Assembly (NCBI GenBank): GCA_023436495.1
Contig: JAEZIT010000100.1
Span: 1-30,205, forward strand
Direction of reading: 5' to 3'
DNA length: 30,205 nucleotides
Source of the DNA: Acidobacteriota bacterium
GTDB lineage: Bacteria > Acidobacteriota > Blastocatellia > Pyrinomonadales > Pyrinomonadaceae
Part shown: positions 15,501 through 22,894 of the stretch, one piece after another
How positions within the stretch are numbered: position 1 is the first letter of the stretch
Layout of the letters: every line of letters starts with the position of its first letter
The notes under the pieces: generated by a model
Seen by the model: only the letters and a program-made list of their open reading frames with translations
What the model was told of the DNA's origin: nothing
Databases searched by the model: none
Translations under genes and position numbers: made by a program

Positions 15501-15633
15501 GGAACCCGAGATCGCGGGCGTCGCCGGCCGCGCTTTTTACGTGATCACATCAATGTCGGATAAGGTCGGCGTTTACAATGTTGTATTCGAGGCTCCTTGC
15601 GGTAGGAAGGAAGTCGTCGTGCGTGTGCGTTAA
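12535..15633 (+). CDS. Secreted TPR protein with Pro/Glu/Thr/Lys-rich linker
   Basis: A 1032-residue exported protein. The frame is open from 12451, but ATG 12535 opens a clear signal peptide (M-N-K-A-A-I-L-F-L-I-F-F-L-T-L-G-A-F-A-Q), so that start is used. Residues of about 50-640 are helical repeats of TPR type, for example A-P-A-Y-Q-V-L-G-I-S-H-R and the A-R-L-A-E-K-A-I-A-A-D-P-N unit, typical of scaffold proteins. Residues of about 640-920 are a low-complexity linker with repeated E-T-K-T-E and P-E-P-E blocks. The last 110 or so residues form a likely beta domain carrying two cysteines (K-S-C-N-I-T-V and A-P-C-G-R-K) that may form a disulfide. Its stop overlaps the stop of the convergent ligase gene. 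Its substrate or partner is unknown; envelope assembly is a guess from its export and setting. Confidence 0.8.
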   Translation: MNKAAILFLIFFLTLGAFAQKPVRSTKRSTSAKPAQTPKPKLSEKEQFDAASALETSELRIPALQKFLEDFPASEHRTAALELIAVSRALSAEEKLISGDGNGAFGLYKLIIEESPKPFSRELFAETLSKIPTNLFRYGYRSNAAAAAELLESNTAAAPQLLDIAAFYLSIEDGSSAARLAEKAIAADPNFAPAYQVLGISHRLNFRLEDAAAAYAKAIEVSPSPVAKRDLADLNRALGKHDEAVAIYRELLAADPSNIPAQTGLALALFDSGNQAEAEAEMARSLDATPNNIILLAGAAYWYASHGDGGKAVELAQKAIANEPRYIWSHIALARGLMAQKKPLEAERVLFNARKYGNFPTLEYELASARLAAGFYREAAEELRKSFAVTDGNITTRLGGRVTASDKDFISLLAAERRASIFQPAAADDPVSAERLRRLLELDQSLESGDASVAASAAVAFAGGSDNMKLHRELYAASRLLEKQVALETVSELTAAALGGADASLDVDSPNSAVMASELYESRKLAAAKGEMILVPEVPRQTLSAIVRGRIEELAGAALFYQNNAPAAVVRLKRAVSVLPVNSAWWRSGMWRLGTALEAAGSEKEALDAYIKSYRADRPDPLRYITVESLYKRINGSTDGLAMLLEPPAAAPQAAPAAARAQTVRVADSRPEPAESPQPRSTPAVFPRGVPVEREAAALPAPRPVAVEPAEPKQEIVPETKTETPVEAKAEIATETTTETPVETKTEAVPDVPAENKTDAAEENKVETPSETKSDTVPETKTEAIPIEPKAETPAAVVPEIELEAAPEKAQTAIIEPTPEPKPEPAQPAVTEQAVEKAAESSTIPEPTAVPETKEAPQPLPDRRAEPEPELEPERPATTFERPRRAPQLVITDGLAPKPRPAPERTAEQKKTPADTSRSIFDPVIITIPRREPDTAHIKSCNITVSQDRISLINNGGRVGLIVGIDESEGDVREVIARSSSDDDVKVTPEPEIAGVAGRAFYVITSMSDKVGVYNVVFEAPCGRKEVVVRVR

Positions 15634-17000
15634 ACCGAACGGTGTTTCGTCGAACGCCTTCGGTGCGAATTCGGACTTGATTTCAGATGTACCGTTGCGA
15701 TGACGGCAAGAATCAGGAATACAAAAGCATTCGACGGCGTTCGCAGAGGAAAATCGAAAAAGCTGTGGATAAGCACACCGAAACATCCCGCAAGAGCGCC
15801 CACTGCCGCGCCCCGTCTGAATCCCTCGTGCGCTTCGCGTATCGTGGCGAGGCTCCGCCGAAACAGCAGAACAATAAATGCCGCCACGCACACAAACCCC
15901 AGAATTCCCGCGTCCGTCAGCGTCTGCAGGTAATCATTGTGCGCCTGTTCGACGCGGAATACGCCATTTCGCGTGTCGTATTGCGTATACGCCGCCCCGA
16001 ATGCGTCCATTCCCGCTCCGATTATCGGATGATCGGCAAATATCTTCAGCGAAACTTGCCAGAAATGGCTTCGCCCGCTTGTAACGTCGTCGGCTGACGT
16101 CAGGCCGATTCCCCTTACCAGCGATTCACCGCCGCCCAAAAACAACACAAGCCCGAAAATCACCAACAGAAGCGCCGCGCCCGCTGCGACTGCCGCAAAT
16201 CTGCCGGTCCTTTGTTCCGAACCATCACGCTTCGTCAGCAGAAACCGCGACGCCAGCAAAAATGCACCGACGCCCAGAAAGCTAAGCATACCGCCTCTTG
16301 AGCTAGTGAATACCAGAGCCGCTCCCATCAGCGACGCGGTCAGCAGCAGGATCGGCCGCATTTCCTTTCTGCGCCATCGTTCCATCGCGAGCCCCAGCGT
16401 CAATCCTGCCGTCATTTCCATGAAAGCCGCGAAATGATGCTGGTTAACGAACGGCCCGAACGGTATCGCCTGCGGCGTCGGCCGCATTCCGTAGATCGCA
16501 TCCGGCTGTGCCAATCGCTGCAGTATCCCGAAAAACGCCATCACCGCCCCGAAGATCACGACCCCGTAAACGACGAATTTCAACCGTTTTTCGGTATTGA
16601 TATACGTCAACCCCGCCGCGAAAAAAACCAGCAGCAGCACCATCCGGACCGTAAACAACCGCGTCGCGTACGGATCCAGCGACAATGCGTTCGACGACGG
16701 TATCGACAGCAGGCCGGCCGCGCCCGAATCTCCGATCGGCAGCATCTGTACAAGCCCGATCGCGATCAGGCCGATGATCGGGATCTGCATTGGCTCCGAG
16801 CTCAAACGAAATTCACCGGTCCGCCACGCATCGCCAAACCACAACATCGCCGCAGCCGCCATCAAGATCGACAGAATGCTCATTGCCGCAGGATCGACCG
16901 CGCCGAACGCTGCCGTCGCGAAAACGACCGTCAGCAGCAGAACCGCCGGAATGGCTTTCCCGAAAACACTGCCGTTTAATTGTTCGTTTTGTTCTGCCAG
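15630..17000 (-). CDS. O-antigen ligase/polymerase (WaaL/Wzy-like)
   Basis: A polytopic membrane protein that should join or polymerise lipid-linked oligosaccharide at the outer face of the inner membrane. The conserved periplasmic loop is visible: S-G-R-S-H-F-W followed by D-H-P-I-I-G-A-G and the Q-A-H-N-D-Y-L-Q signature with G-I-L-G-F behind it. The first ATG is at 16883, but the open frame upstream encodes a natural start for this family, a first membrane helix L-L-L-T-V-V-F-A-T-A-A-F-G-A-V that would otherwise be lost. No ATG, GTG or TTG exists in this upstream part; a CTG at 17000 follows GAGGAA by 8 bases, and an in-frame stop lies at 17013-17015. I therefore place the start at CTG 17000, giving 456 residues. 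It begins one base after the TPR gene's stop, so translation is probably coupled. The 3' end overlaps the convergent TPR gene by 4 bases. Confidence 0.8.
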   Translation of the reverse strand: MAEQNEQLNGSVFGKAIPAVLLLTVVFATAAFGAVDPAAMSILSILMAAAAMLWFGDAWRTGEFRLSSEPMQIPIIGLIAIGLVQMLPIGDSGAAGLLSIPSSNALSLDPYATRLFTVRMVLLLVFFAAGLTYINTEKRLKFVVYGVVIFGAVMAFFGILQRLAQPDAIYGMRPTPQAIPFGPFVNQHHFAAFMEMTAGLTLGLAMERWRRKEMRPILLLTASLMGAALVFTSSRGGMLSFLGVGAFLLASRFLLTKRDGSEQRTGRFAAVAAGAALLLVIFGLVLFLGGGESLVRGIGLTSADDVTSGRSHFWQVSLKIFADHPIIGAGMDAFGAAYTQYDTRNGVFRVEQAHNDYLQTLTDAGILGFVCVAAFIVLLFRRSLATIREAHEGFRRGAAVGALAGCFGVLIHSFFDFPLRTPSNAFVFLILAVIATVHLKSSPNSHRRRSTKHRSV

Positions 17001-17001
17001 G

Positions 17002-18276
17002 TTACTTGTTCCTCAAACTAAGGTCGTCGAACCATAACCGCCCGGTCACCGGGCAAACAGGCGAAGCGCAGCCCGCCAGCGTGAGCCTGATAACAACGGC
17101 GTCGCTATTCGCCGGCACCGTAAATGCAGCGTGCAGCGGAGCCCATTCGACCGTATTTGCCGCTGCCGGTGTCGAAGCCATCACTTTTCCGTCAGCGGCG
17201 TCGACTACCTCCCAAACGATCCTCGCGCTCGTCTTTAATTCGGCCCTGTAAAATGCTTCGAACTCGTAGCTCGCTCCCGGCTCGACCAGGACCGTCTGCG
17301 CTATCTGCCGGAAATCCTTCGTCTCGGTCGTGTTGAAAATTATCCAGAGGCTCTGACTGCCGCCGTGCCTCTGATCGCCGCTCATGGCGACCTGCGGCAG
17401 TTCGCCCTCGGCCACATTCCATTCGAACAGGCTTGCGCCGCGAGCCTTCAGGCCAGTTTCAAATCCGCCGTTCGTGATGTGTCCCCGTGCGGGCATTTCG
17501 CCAGCGCCCGCATTCAGAACCGAATAAACCGCGGCCGCATCGCCGAATTTTTTCGCGTCGATGAACTGCCGCATCAGCGCTTCGCTCTGGGCCTTGAATT
17601 CACCGCGTTTGTCATCGTCCGGTATCCGGTTCCAGAATTCCATCGCCTCGTCGTAGCGTTTATGCCCCGCAAGGTATACCGCCAGCGCCGAATTCATCGC
17701 CGGCGAATCGCCCAACGCACGTCTGACCGCTGCGGCGTCGCCGTCAAACATGTCCATCGCGATACCGGCCGCCGGTGCGAGATATTCGCCGCTGCCGAGC
17801 GCCGCTTTGCGTACATATTCGAACGCCTCCTCAGGCTTGCCGGAGCGCAGCAGCGCGTTGCCCAACGCCCACTGGACCGACGAATAATTCGGCGCAAGCG
17901 ACAACGCTTTTCTCAACGCCGCCTCCGCTCCATCCGCATCGCCGCTTCGCTCGCGGGCCTTGCCTAGTTCGAGCCAAAGCAAGTAATTGTGCGGCGAAAG
18001 AGCCGTCGCCTTTTCAAATTCCGCCAGCGACCGCGGAAGATCTTCCGGCACGAAAGTTCGCTCGTACAGAACGCCCGCCGTATAATGCGCCTGCGGGTCG
18101 TCCGTGGCCAGGCTTATCGCAAATTTTGCTATGTCCAGCGTATCGGCGCGCACCGCCAACGCGTTTCCAATTCCCCATACCGCGAAAAAGTACGCCGCCG
18201 CCGCAATGCAGACGCAGGCCGCAACTATCGCGGCGGATGCGGCCGGGCCTTTCGTGCGTATCGAAAACATCGGCAT
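17002..18276 (-). CDS. Membrane-anchored TPR protein with C-terminal carbohydrate-binding-like domain
   Basis: A 424-residue protein. A membrane anchor lies near residues 14-36 (A-I-V-A-A-C-V-C-I-A-A-A-A-Y-F-F-A-V). TPR units follow at about 60-230 (A-H-Y-T-A-G-V-L-Y-E-R, L-W-L-E-L-G-K-A-R-E-R-S-G-D, V-Q-W-A-L-G-N-A-L-L-R-S-G-K-P-E-E-A). The last 160 residues begin N-G-G-F-E-T-G-L and end L-W-F-D-D-L-S-L, hallmarks of a jelly-roll carbohydrate-binding domain of the CBM4/9 kind. Cysteines near the end (C-A-S-P-V-C) may form a disulfide. The gene is followed directly by the ligase/polymerase, so it may organise polymerisation or bind the glycan product in the periplasm. That role is inferred from context. 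Confidence 0.8.
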   Translation of the reverse strand: MPMFSIRTKGPAASAAIVAACVCIAAAAYFFAVWGIGNALAVRADTLDIAKFAISLATDDPQAHYTAGVLYERTFVPEDLPRSLAEFEKATALSPHNYLLWLELGKARERSGDADGAEAALRKALSLAPNYSSVQWALGNALLRSGKPEEAFEYVRKAALGSGEYLAPAAGIAMDMFDGDAAAVRRALGDSPAMNSALAVYLAGHKRYDEAMEFWNRIPDDDKRGEFKAQSEALMRQFIDAKKFGDAAAVYSVLNAGAGEMPARGHITNGGFETGLKARGASLFEWNVAEGELPQVAMSGDQRHGGSQSLWIIFNTTETKDFRQIAQTVLVEPGASYEFEAFYRAELKTSARIVWEVVDAADGKVMASTPAAANTVEWAPLHAAFTVPANSDAVVIRLTLAGCASPVCPVTGRLWFDDLSLRNK

Positions 18277-18304
18277 AGATTATATGAGAGAATTCTTTGC
18301 GGGA

Positions 18305-20125
18305 TCAGTCAAATCCGATCGGTTCTATTTTGATGAGCGCCCGTTTTAGCTCGATATTGAGCTCGCGTGAAGCATGCCGCATTTCATCGAGCGTTTCGGG
18401 CGGCAGGTCGCGGAAAGAAATGAGTATCTCCGCCACGTCCTTTTCGCGGCAGATGTTCGCCAGCGATCCGTTGCGGTCATACACGCGCAGTCCGTGGATC
18501 ACCCTGTCGCGCTTGAGCGGGTCGTCATCGATAAACCCTACCGCACGGTAATTCCAGTCAGGATTGTTCAACAATTCGCGAAGCACCATCTCGCCGCCGT
18601 CACCGGCTCCGTAAATGAGCACGTTTCGCCCGTCGCTCGAACTTGCCGCCGGCAGCAACTGCCTGAAAACGCGAAATGCCATGCGGCTGCCCGCGACGAG
18701 CAGAAGCAAAATGATCGCATCAAGAAAAAACACCTTACGCGAAAAATTCTCGAAACGATAAAGCAGCAGGATCGCCAGAACGCTCAATATGCTTCCGAAG
18801 ACCGTTCCCTTTGTGTACGTAATTATGTCGCCGATGCTCGTGTACCGCCACAGGCCGCGGTAAACTCCTACGGCAAGGAACGCTCCCAATTTCAATACGA
18901 TCAGCAGCGGCAGTGTTCGCACGAACAGCTGCCAATTTCCCGTATCCTCGATCGGCCCGAACAGCATCACGTACGAGACGTAATACGCCAGCGTGATCAG
19001 GAACGCATCCAGAAACACTTCGAATATCCGGCGCTTGTACGAAACGTTCACGAGAAATGCGAATACCGCGTTGTCGCGGACGGCGAGTTCTTCTTCGGTC
19101 TGCTCGTAAACCTTTACCTTCGACAAGTAAACGCCAACGATCGCAAGCGCTATCGTAAACAGTGTGATCAGCGCAAGGCTCTGCATCGTACGCAGGCTGC
19201 TGATCAGCAGCGACAGAGTGCCCGCAAGCACGGCGAATCCGTAAAGCATCAAAACCGCCGACCGCTCCGACAGCCCCAATGCCACCAATCGATGCGAAGT
19301 ATGGTCGCGGCCGCCCTGCGACGCTTTTCGGCCCCACATTTTCCTGAGGATCGTGACGAACGTCGTATCGAATATCGGCACGAATAGCACCAGGATCGGG
19401 ACCGCAAGGATCGGAACGATCCCGCGCGAACGCCCGCCCGTTTGATTCAAAAGGACCGAGGACGCCAAAAGAAATCCAACGAACATCGATCCGCAGTCGC
19501 CCATGAATATCGATGCTGGATTGAAATTGTACACAAGGAACCCGATCAACGCGCCTATAAAGACCCCGATGAACAACGCTTCGCCGATCTGTCCGTTCGC
19601 CGCAAAGCTCAACCCCAGCGATATGGCCGCGATCGCTGAGATCCCTGCTGCCAGCCCGTCCATATTATCCAGCAGATTGATCGCGTTCGTTATTCCGATT
19701 ATCCAGAAAATCGTCAGCCAAATATCGACTATCTCGTTTCCGGTCAGCGGCAGTTTCAACCCGAACCCAACGATGATCACAGCGCCGATCAATTGCCCGA
19801 TCAGCTTCTGATACGGTTTTATGCTGATAACGTCATCGACCAGCCCAAGCAGGAAGAGAAACGACGCTCCGGCGAGCACCACCAGCGATTCCGGCGATTT
19901 CGGTACGAACACCAGATACATCAGCCACGTCGTGACAAATATCGCGACGCCGCCGAGCATCGCCGTCGGCTTTCGGTGCCAGCGGTCGGACGTCGGCCGC
20001 GCGATAAACTTATACCGCCGCGCAAATTCGCGCACGAGGTAAGTAGCGACGACCGCTGTCAGAAAGCTCGCTCCGACGGCGATCAAAGGCATTGTAAGTG
20101 GGTGAAGCATGAGTCTGGGCGTCAC
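18305..20125 (-). CDS. WecA-like phosphosugar transferase fused to a partial FlaA1/CapD-like protein
   Basis: A 606-residue fusion. Residues 1-340 are a polyprenyl-phosphate N-acetylhexosamine-1-phosphate transferase (WecA/MraY/TagO family) that starts the lipid-linked repeat unit: G-L-V-D97-D98-V, N-A-I-N-L-L-D153-N-M-D156, F-M-G-D210-C-G, and the H-T-S-H-R box at 275-279. Residues 365-485 are four hydrophobic helices like the membrane domain of FlaA1/CapD/WbpM proteins. Residues 500-600 are a Rossmann-like domain (V-L-I-Y-G-A-G-D-G-G-E, then A-V-G-F-I-D-D-D-P). The C-terminal short-chain dehydratase domain of FlaA1/CapD is absent; the frame ends at G-F-D. Start is GTG 20125 with GGCAGG upstream; ATG 20110 is the alternative. 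It lies 13 bases after the GT4 gene. Confidence 0.88.
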   Translation of the reverse strand: MTPRLMLHPLTMPLIAVGASFLTAVVATYLVREFARRYKFIARPTSDRWHRKPTAMLGGVAIFVTTWLMYLVFVPKSPESLVVLAGASFLFLLGLVDDVISIKPYQKLIGQLIGAVIIVGFGLKLPLTGNEIVDIWLTIFWIIGITNAINLLDNMDGLAAGISAIAAISLGLSFAANGQIGEALFIGVFIGALIGFLVYNFNPASIFMGDCGSMFVGFLLASSVLLNQTGGRSRGIVPILAVPILVLFVPIFDTTFVTILRKMWGRKASQGGRDHTSHRLVALGLSERSAVLMLYGFAVLAGTLSLLISSLRTMQSLALITLFTIALAIVGVYLSKVKVYEQTEEELAVRDNAVFAFLVNVSYKRRIFEVFLDAFLITLAYYVSYVMLFGPIEDTGNWQLFVRTLPLLIVLKLGAFLAVGVYRGLWRYTSIGDIITYTKGTVFGSILSVLAILLLYRFENFSRKVFFLDAIILLLLVAGSRMAFRVFRQLLPAASSSDGRNVLIYGAGDGGEMVLRELLNNPDWNYRAVGFIDDDPLKRDRVIHGLRVYDRNGSLANICREKDVAEILISFRDLPPETLDEMRHASRELNIELKRALIKIEPIGFD

Positions 20126-20138
20126 ACGCGCCTGCCGG

Positions 20139-21371
20139 CTATTGCCCGGCAGTGCTGCTGCGGCCGTAAAGCTCCTTAATGTCGCTGACGAGCCGCTCCT
20201 TGCTGTACCGCGACCTTACATGGCCGCGGCCGCGTTCGGCAAAAACTGCTCGTAATTTTTCATTTTTCACGAGATAAATCAAGCCTCGCGTAAAATTCGC
20301 CGCGGTCTTTTCATCTATGCGAATCCCGCGTTCACAGACGAGGAAACCATCACCTTGTTCGGCCACGTCGCCGAGCAGGTCCTTGACGCCGCCGACGCCC
20401 GTCGCGATCACCGGTTTACCGGCAGCCATGCCCTCGATCAGCGATAGCGGCGTGCCTTCGTTGTTCGACGTCAGCGCTATAATGTCCAGGCCCGGATAAA
20501 ACACTTCCGGATCGTTCCGATTGCCCGAGAACCTGATCATGTCCGTTATTCCGAGATCGGCGGCTTCACGTTCCAACTGAGCGCGCATGTGGCCGTCTCC
20601 GACCACCGCAAAGAGCAGTTTAACCTCTTCGCCCGCCGTTCGTTTGTATTCCGCCGCCGTAAGTAATAGCAAAGAAACATTCTTTATCTCTGTCAGGCGC
20701 CCGACAAAGCCGATAACTGTTTCGTCATCGCCGGCGCCGATCTCTCTCCGAAATTGTTCGCGCGCGCCCGGGCGTTCGCGAAAAGTTTCGAGGTCTATCC
20801 CGAGCGGGATCACCTGAAATTGTTCCCGCCGCCCTATATGAAACTCTTCGTGGATCTCGCGAAACTGCTCGGGAGAAATGACGACGATCCTGTCCGTCGC
20901 CGCTCGCGCCAGAAAGCGCTCGATCGCAAGAAACAGCCGCGTTTTTGCCGCGCCGTAATAGCTGTGAAAAATATGGCCGTGAAATGTATGAATTACCCTG
21001 ACCGGCCGCGGCCGCCCGATCAGCGTCCCCGGCGTGGCGTATTTATACAGCAGCGCCGCCGCTCGCCCGAGCGTTCCCGCCTTTGCGGTATGCGTGTGTA
21101 TGACGTCCGGCCGCTCGCGCCCTATCATGCGAACTAATTTCAACAGCGAGACAACGTCCTTTGGCGAGAGCTCGCGGCTCATTTCCCGAAGATATTCGGG
21201 CTGCACGCCGTGCGTCTCGGCAAAATACGACATATCTTCTTCGCCGTCGGGAACCGTGCCCGCGATCAGCGTCGTCTGAAATCCGTTCTCCTTTAGCTCT
21301 TTGGTCAGCCAGATAACGTGGCGCGCCGGGCCGCCCACGTTTAAGCGGGCAATTATTCGCAGGATCTTCAT
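20139..21371 (-). CDS. Glycosyltransferase family 4 (GT-B fold)
   Basis: A 410-residue retaining glycosyltransferase. The N-terminal half opens with M-K-I-L-R-I-I-A-R-L-N-V-G-G-P-A-R-H, the glycine-rich loop of the acceptor domain. H-T-H-T-A-K-A-G and H-T-F-H-G-H follow. The C-terminal donor domain has G-F-V-G-R-L-T-E-I-K-N and the E-x-x-x-x-x-x-x-E signature (N-N-E-G-T-P-L-S-L-I-E-G-M-A-A-G-K-P-V-I-A-T), typical of GT4 enzymes using nucleotide sugars. It should add one sugar to the lipid-linked repeat unit at the cytosolic membrane face. The next gene is the phosphosugar transferase, 13 bases on, and the two are likely cotranscribed. Donor and acceptor cannot be read from sequence. Confidence 0.9.
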   Translation of the reverse strand: MKILRIIARLNVGGPARHVIWLTKELKENGFQTTLIAGTVPDGEEDMSYFAETHGVQPEYLREMSRELSPKDVVSLLKLVRMIGRERPDVIHTHTAKAGTLGRAAALLYKYATPGTLIGRPRPVRVIHTFHGHIFHSYYGAAKTRLFLAIERFLARAATDRIVVISPEQFREIHEEFHIGRREQFQVIPLGIDLETFRERPGAREQFRREIGAGDDETVIGFVGRLTEIKNVSLLLLTAAEYKRTAGEEVKLLFAVVGDGHMRAQLEREAADLGITDMIRFSGNRNDPEVFYPGLDIIALTSNNEGTPLSLIEGMAAGKPVIATGVGGVKDLLGDVAEQGDGFLVCERGIRIDEKTAANFTRGLIYLVKNEKLRAVFAERGRGHVRSRYSKERLVSDIKELYGRSSTAGQ

Positions 21372-21483
21372 TGAACGTGTGGGCTTGGCCGGGAACCGGA
21401 CCGATCAACCGTGACCTCGGTCTTACCTTAGCGGCGGACGATCATGCAATTGTGCGGGGAACTTGCCGTCCGGCCACCGGCCT

Positions 21484-21512
21484 TGGCCGCCAACACGGAT
21501 GGTGGCCGCCAA
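21484..21512. repeat. Direct repeat TGGCCGCCAA in 153-base spacer
   Basis: TGGCCGCCAA occurs at 21484-21493 and 21503-21512, 9 bases apart. A GGCCACC (21472-21478) is complementary to GGTGGCC (21501-21507), so the spacer can also fold. It lies before the GT4 gene start; a binding site or a hairpin are both possible. Confidence 0.4.
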
Positions 21513-21524
21513 TTTTACGAAAAT

Positions 21525-22037
21525 TCAAGCCTCCGACCGATCGTCCATCCGGTATATCGTTGCCGGATCGTCCTCGTGCCGGATCTCGTCGATGGGCTCG
21601 CGTTTGCCCTCGCCCATATACAATCTGTTCGGACAGTTTATCACCATCCCGTCGATTTCGCCGATATTTTTATATCCGTGCACCACGCCCTTCGGAACGA
21701 CAACCGCACGCGGGTCGTTCTCGCCCACATCGAGCGTCATCATATTGTTGTACGTCGGCGAATCCGGCCGGTTGTCCCACAGCCGCAGCCGAAACGTCGA
21801 CGGCCCGATAAAACAAAATAGGTCCGCCTGATCCACATGCTCATGCGGCCCACGCTGGACGCCGGGCTTCGTAAACGAAATATAAGACATTACCGGATAA
21901 AACTCCTCGGCCAACTCGTCATGCCGAAAAAGCTCCGCCAGCCAGCCCCTGTCGTCGTGATATTTCTTTAATGAATAAACAACGACGTCCTTTATCTCGC
22001 CGTCGGTGAATGTTGTAAGTGACCGTTCCGATTGCAT
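21525..22037 (-). CDS. RmlC-like sugar epimerase/isomerase (cupin)
   Basis: A 170-residue cupin of the dTDP-4-dehydrorhamnose 3,5-epimerase superfamily. Family features are D-D-R-G-W-L-A-E-L-F, the metal- or substrate-side strand Q-R-G-P-H-E-H-V-D-Q, V-V-P-K-G-V-V-H-G-Y-K-N, and a C-terminal D-E-I-R-H-E-D-D-P. In RmlC proper the sequence after the H-G-Y/F strand usually has tyrosines ahead of the acidic tail; here it reads M-V-I-N-C-P-N-R-L-Y, so the exact reaction may differ. It is short (RmlC is about 180-190). Downstream of an RmlA-like gene, it probably acts on a dTDP-sugar, though rmlB and rmlD are not in this window. Confidence 0.75.
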   Translation of the reverse strand: MQSERSLTTFTDGEIKDVVVYSLKKYHDDRGWLAELFRHDELAEEFYPVMSYISFTKPGVQRGPHEHVDQADLFCFIGPSTFRLRLWDNRPDSPTYNNMMTLDVGENDPRAVVVPKGVVHGYKNIGEIDGMVINCPNRLYMGEGKREPIDEIRHEDDPATIYRMDDRSEA

Positions 22038-22060
22038 AGCATTCGATTATATCTGTATCT

Positions 22061-22103
22061 CGTTTTCCACGTCCTTTGCGTCTTAAACTTTGCGCCCTTT
22101 GGG
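22061..22103. repeat. CTTTGCG intergenic repeat cluster
   Basis: CTTTGCG at 22074 and 22088 and CTTTGGG at 22097 lie in the 124-base spacer between the RmlA and RmlC-like genes. On the minus (transcribed) strand this reads as purine-rich CGCAAAG units. Similar CGCAAAG-type spacers occur in other bacterial genomes, from memory. Confidence 0.4.
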
Positions 22104-22161
22104 GTAAAATAGATCCTCCATCATCGACGAGCCCTGTTAATAAAAATAAGGGATCGCGCCG

Positions 22162-22890
22162 CTATATTTTATTAGCGCCGGATTCGGCGACAAGATTCGT
22201 CGCGTGCAGGAGGCTTTCGAACGTCCCGGCATCCGTCCACCAGCCTTCGAGTTCGCTCCAGGTCATTTCGCCGCGATTGATATAGTGGTTGTTCACATCC
22301 GTGATCTCCAATTCGCCGCGTCCCGAAGGCACCAGGGTCCTGATCACGTCGAACACGGTCGCATCGTAAAAATAAACTCCGATCACCGCAAGATCCGATT
22401 TCGGCTCGGCCGGCTTTTCCTCGATACGGACCACGCGTTCGCCGTCGATCTCCGGAACGCCGAACCGCTGCGGGTCATGCACTTTTTTCAGCAGGATCTT
22501 CGCGCCTTTCCCTTGTGCGCGATAATCATCCGCTGCCTGACGTATGTTCCGCTCGATGATGTTGTCGCCGAGCACGACACACACCGGCCCGTCGTCGGCA
22601 AAATGTTCGACCAGCGACAGCGCGTCCGCGATGCCGCCTTCGCCTTCCTGATACGTGTAATTCAAATGCTTCAAACCGAAGCCCTTTCCGTTCCCGAGCA
22701 GCTTCAGAAAATCGCCCGCCGAATTCCCGCCCGTGACGACCATGATGTCGTCAATGCCCGCGTTGACCAACGTCTGTATCGGGTAATAGATCATCGGCTG
22801 GTCATAGACCGGCAGCAAATGTTTATTCGTAACCTTCGTAAGCGGATTCAGCCTCGTGCCCAATCCGCCCGCTAATACCACACCTTTCAT
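22162..22890 (-). CDS. rmlA: Glucose-1-phosphate thymidylyltransferase-like (RmlA, short form)
   Basis: A 242-residue nucleotidyltransferase. The nucleotide-binding signature is complete: G-G-L-G-T-R-L-N-P-L-T, then K-H-L-L-P-V-Y-D-Q-P-M-I-Y-Y-P. Also present are V-L-G-D-N-I-I, E-E-K-P-A-E-P-K-S-D, G-V-Y-F-Y-D, the E-I-T-D-V-N-N-H-Y strand and W-T-D-A-G-T. These fit RmlA/RffH, which makes dTDP-glucose from dTTP and glucose-1-phosphate. Canonical RmlA is about 290 residues; this one lacks most of the C-terminal helical extension, a short form also known in other bacteria. It starts 4 bases after the methyltransferase stop, so it belongs to the same operon, and leads to the RmlC-like gene. Other sugar substrates cannot be excluded. 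Confidence 0.85.
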   Translation of the reverse strand: MKGVVLAGGLGTRLNPLTKVTNKHLLPVYDQPMIYYPIQTLVNAGIDDIMVVTGGNSAGDFLKLLGNGKGFGLKHLNYTYQEGEGGIADALSLVEHFADDGPVCVVLGDNIIERNIRQAADDYRAQGKGAKILLKKVHDPQRFGVPEIDGERVVRIEEKPAEPKSDLAVIGVYFYDATVFDVIRTLVPSGRGELEITDVNNHYINRGEMTWSELEGWWTDAGTFESLLHATNLVAESGANKI

Positions 22891-22894
22891 AATT

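Noticed and set aside
18374..19387. 337-codon plus-strand frame
   Set aside because: Antisense to the WecA-FlaA1 fusion, whose motifs are complete; composition is shadow-like.
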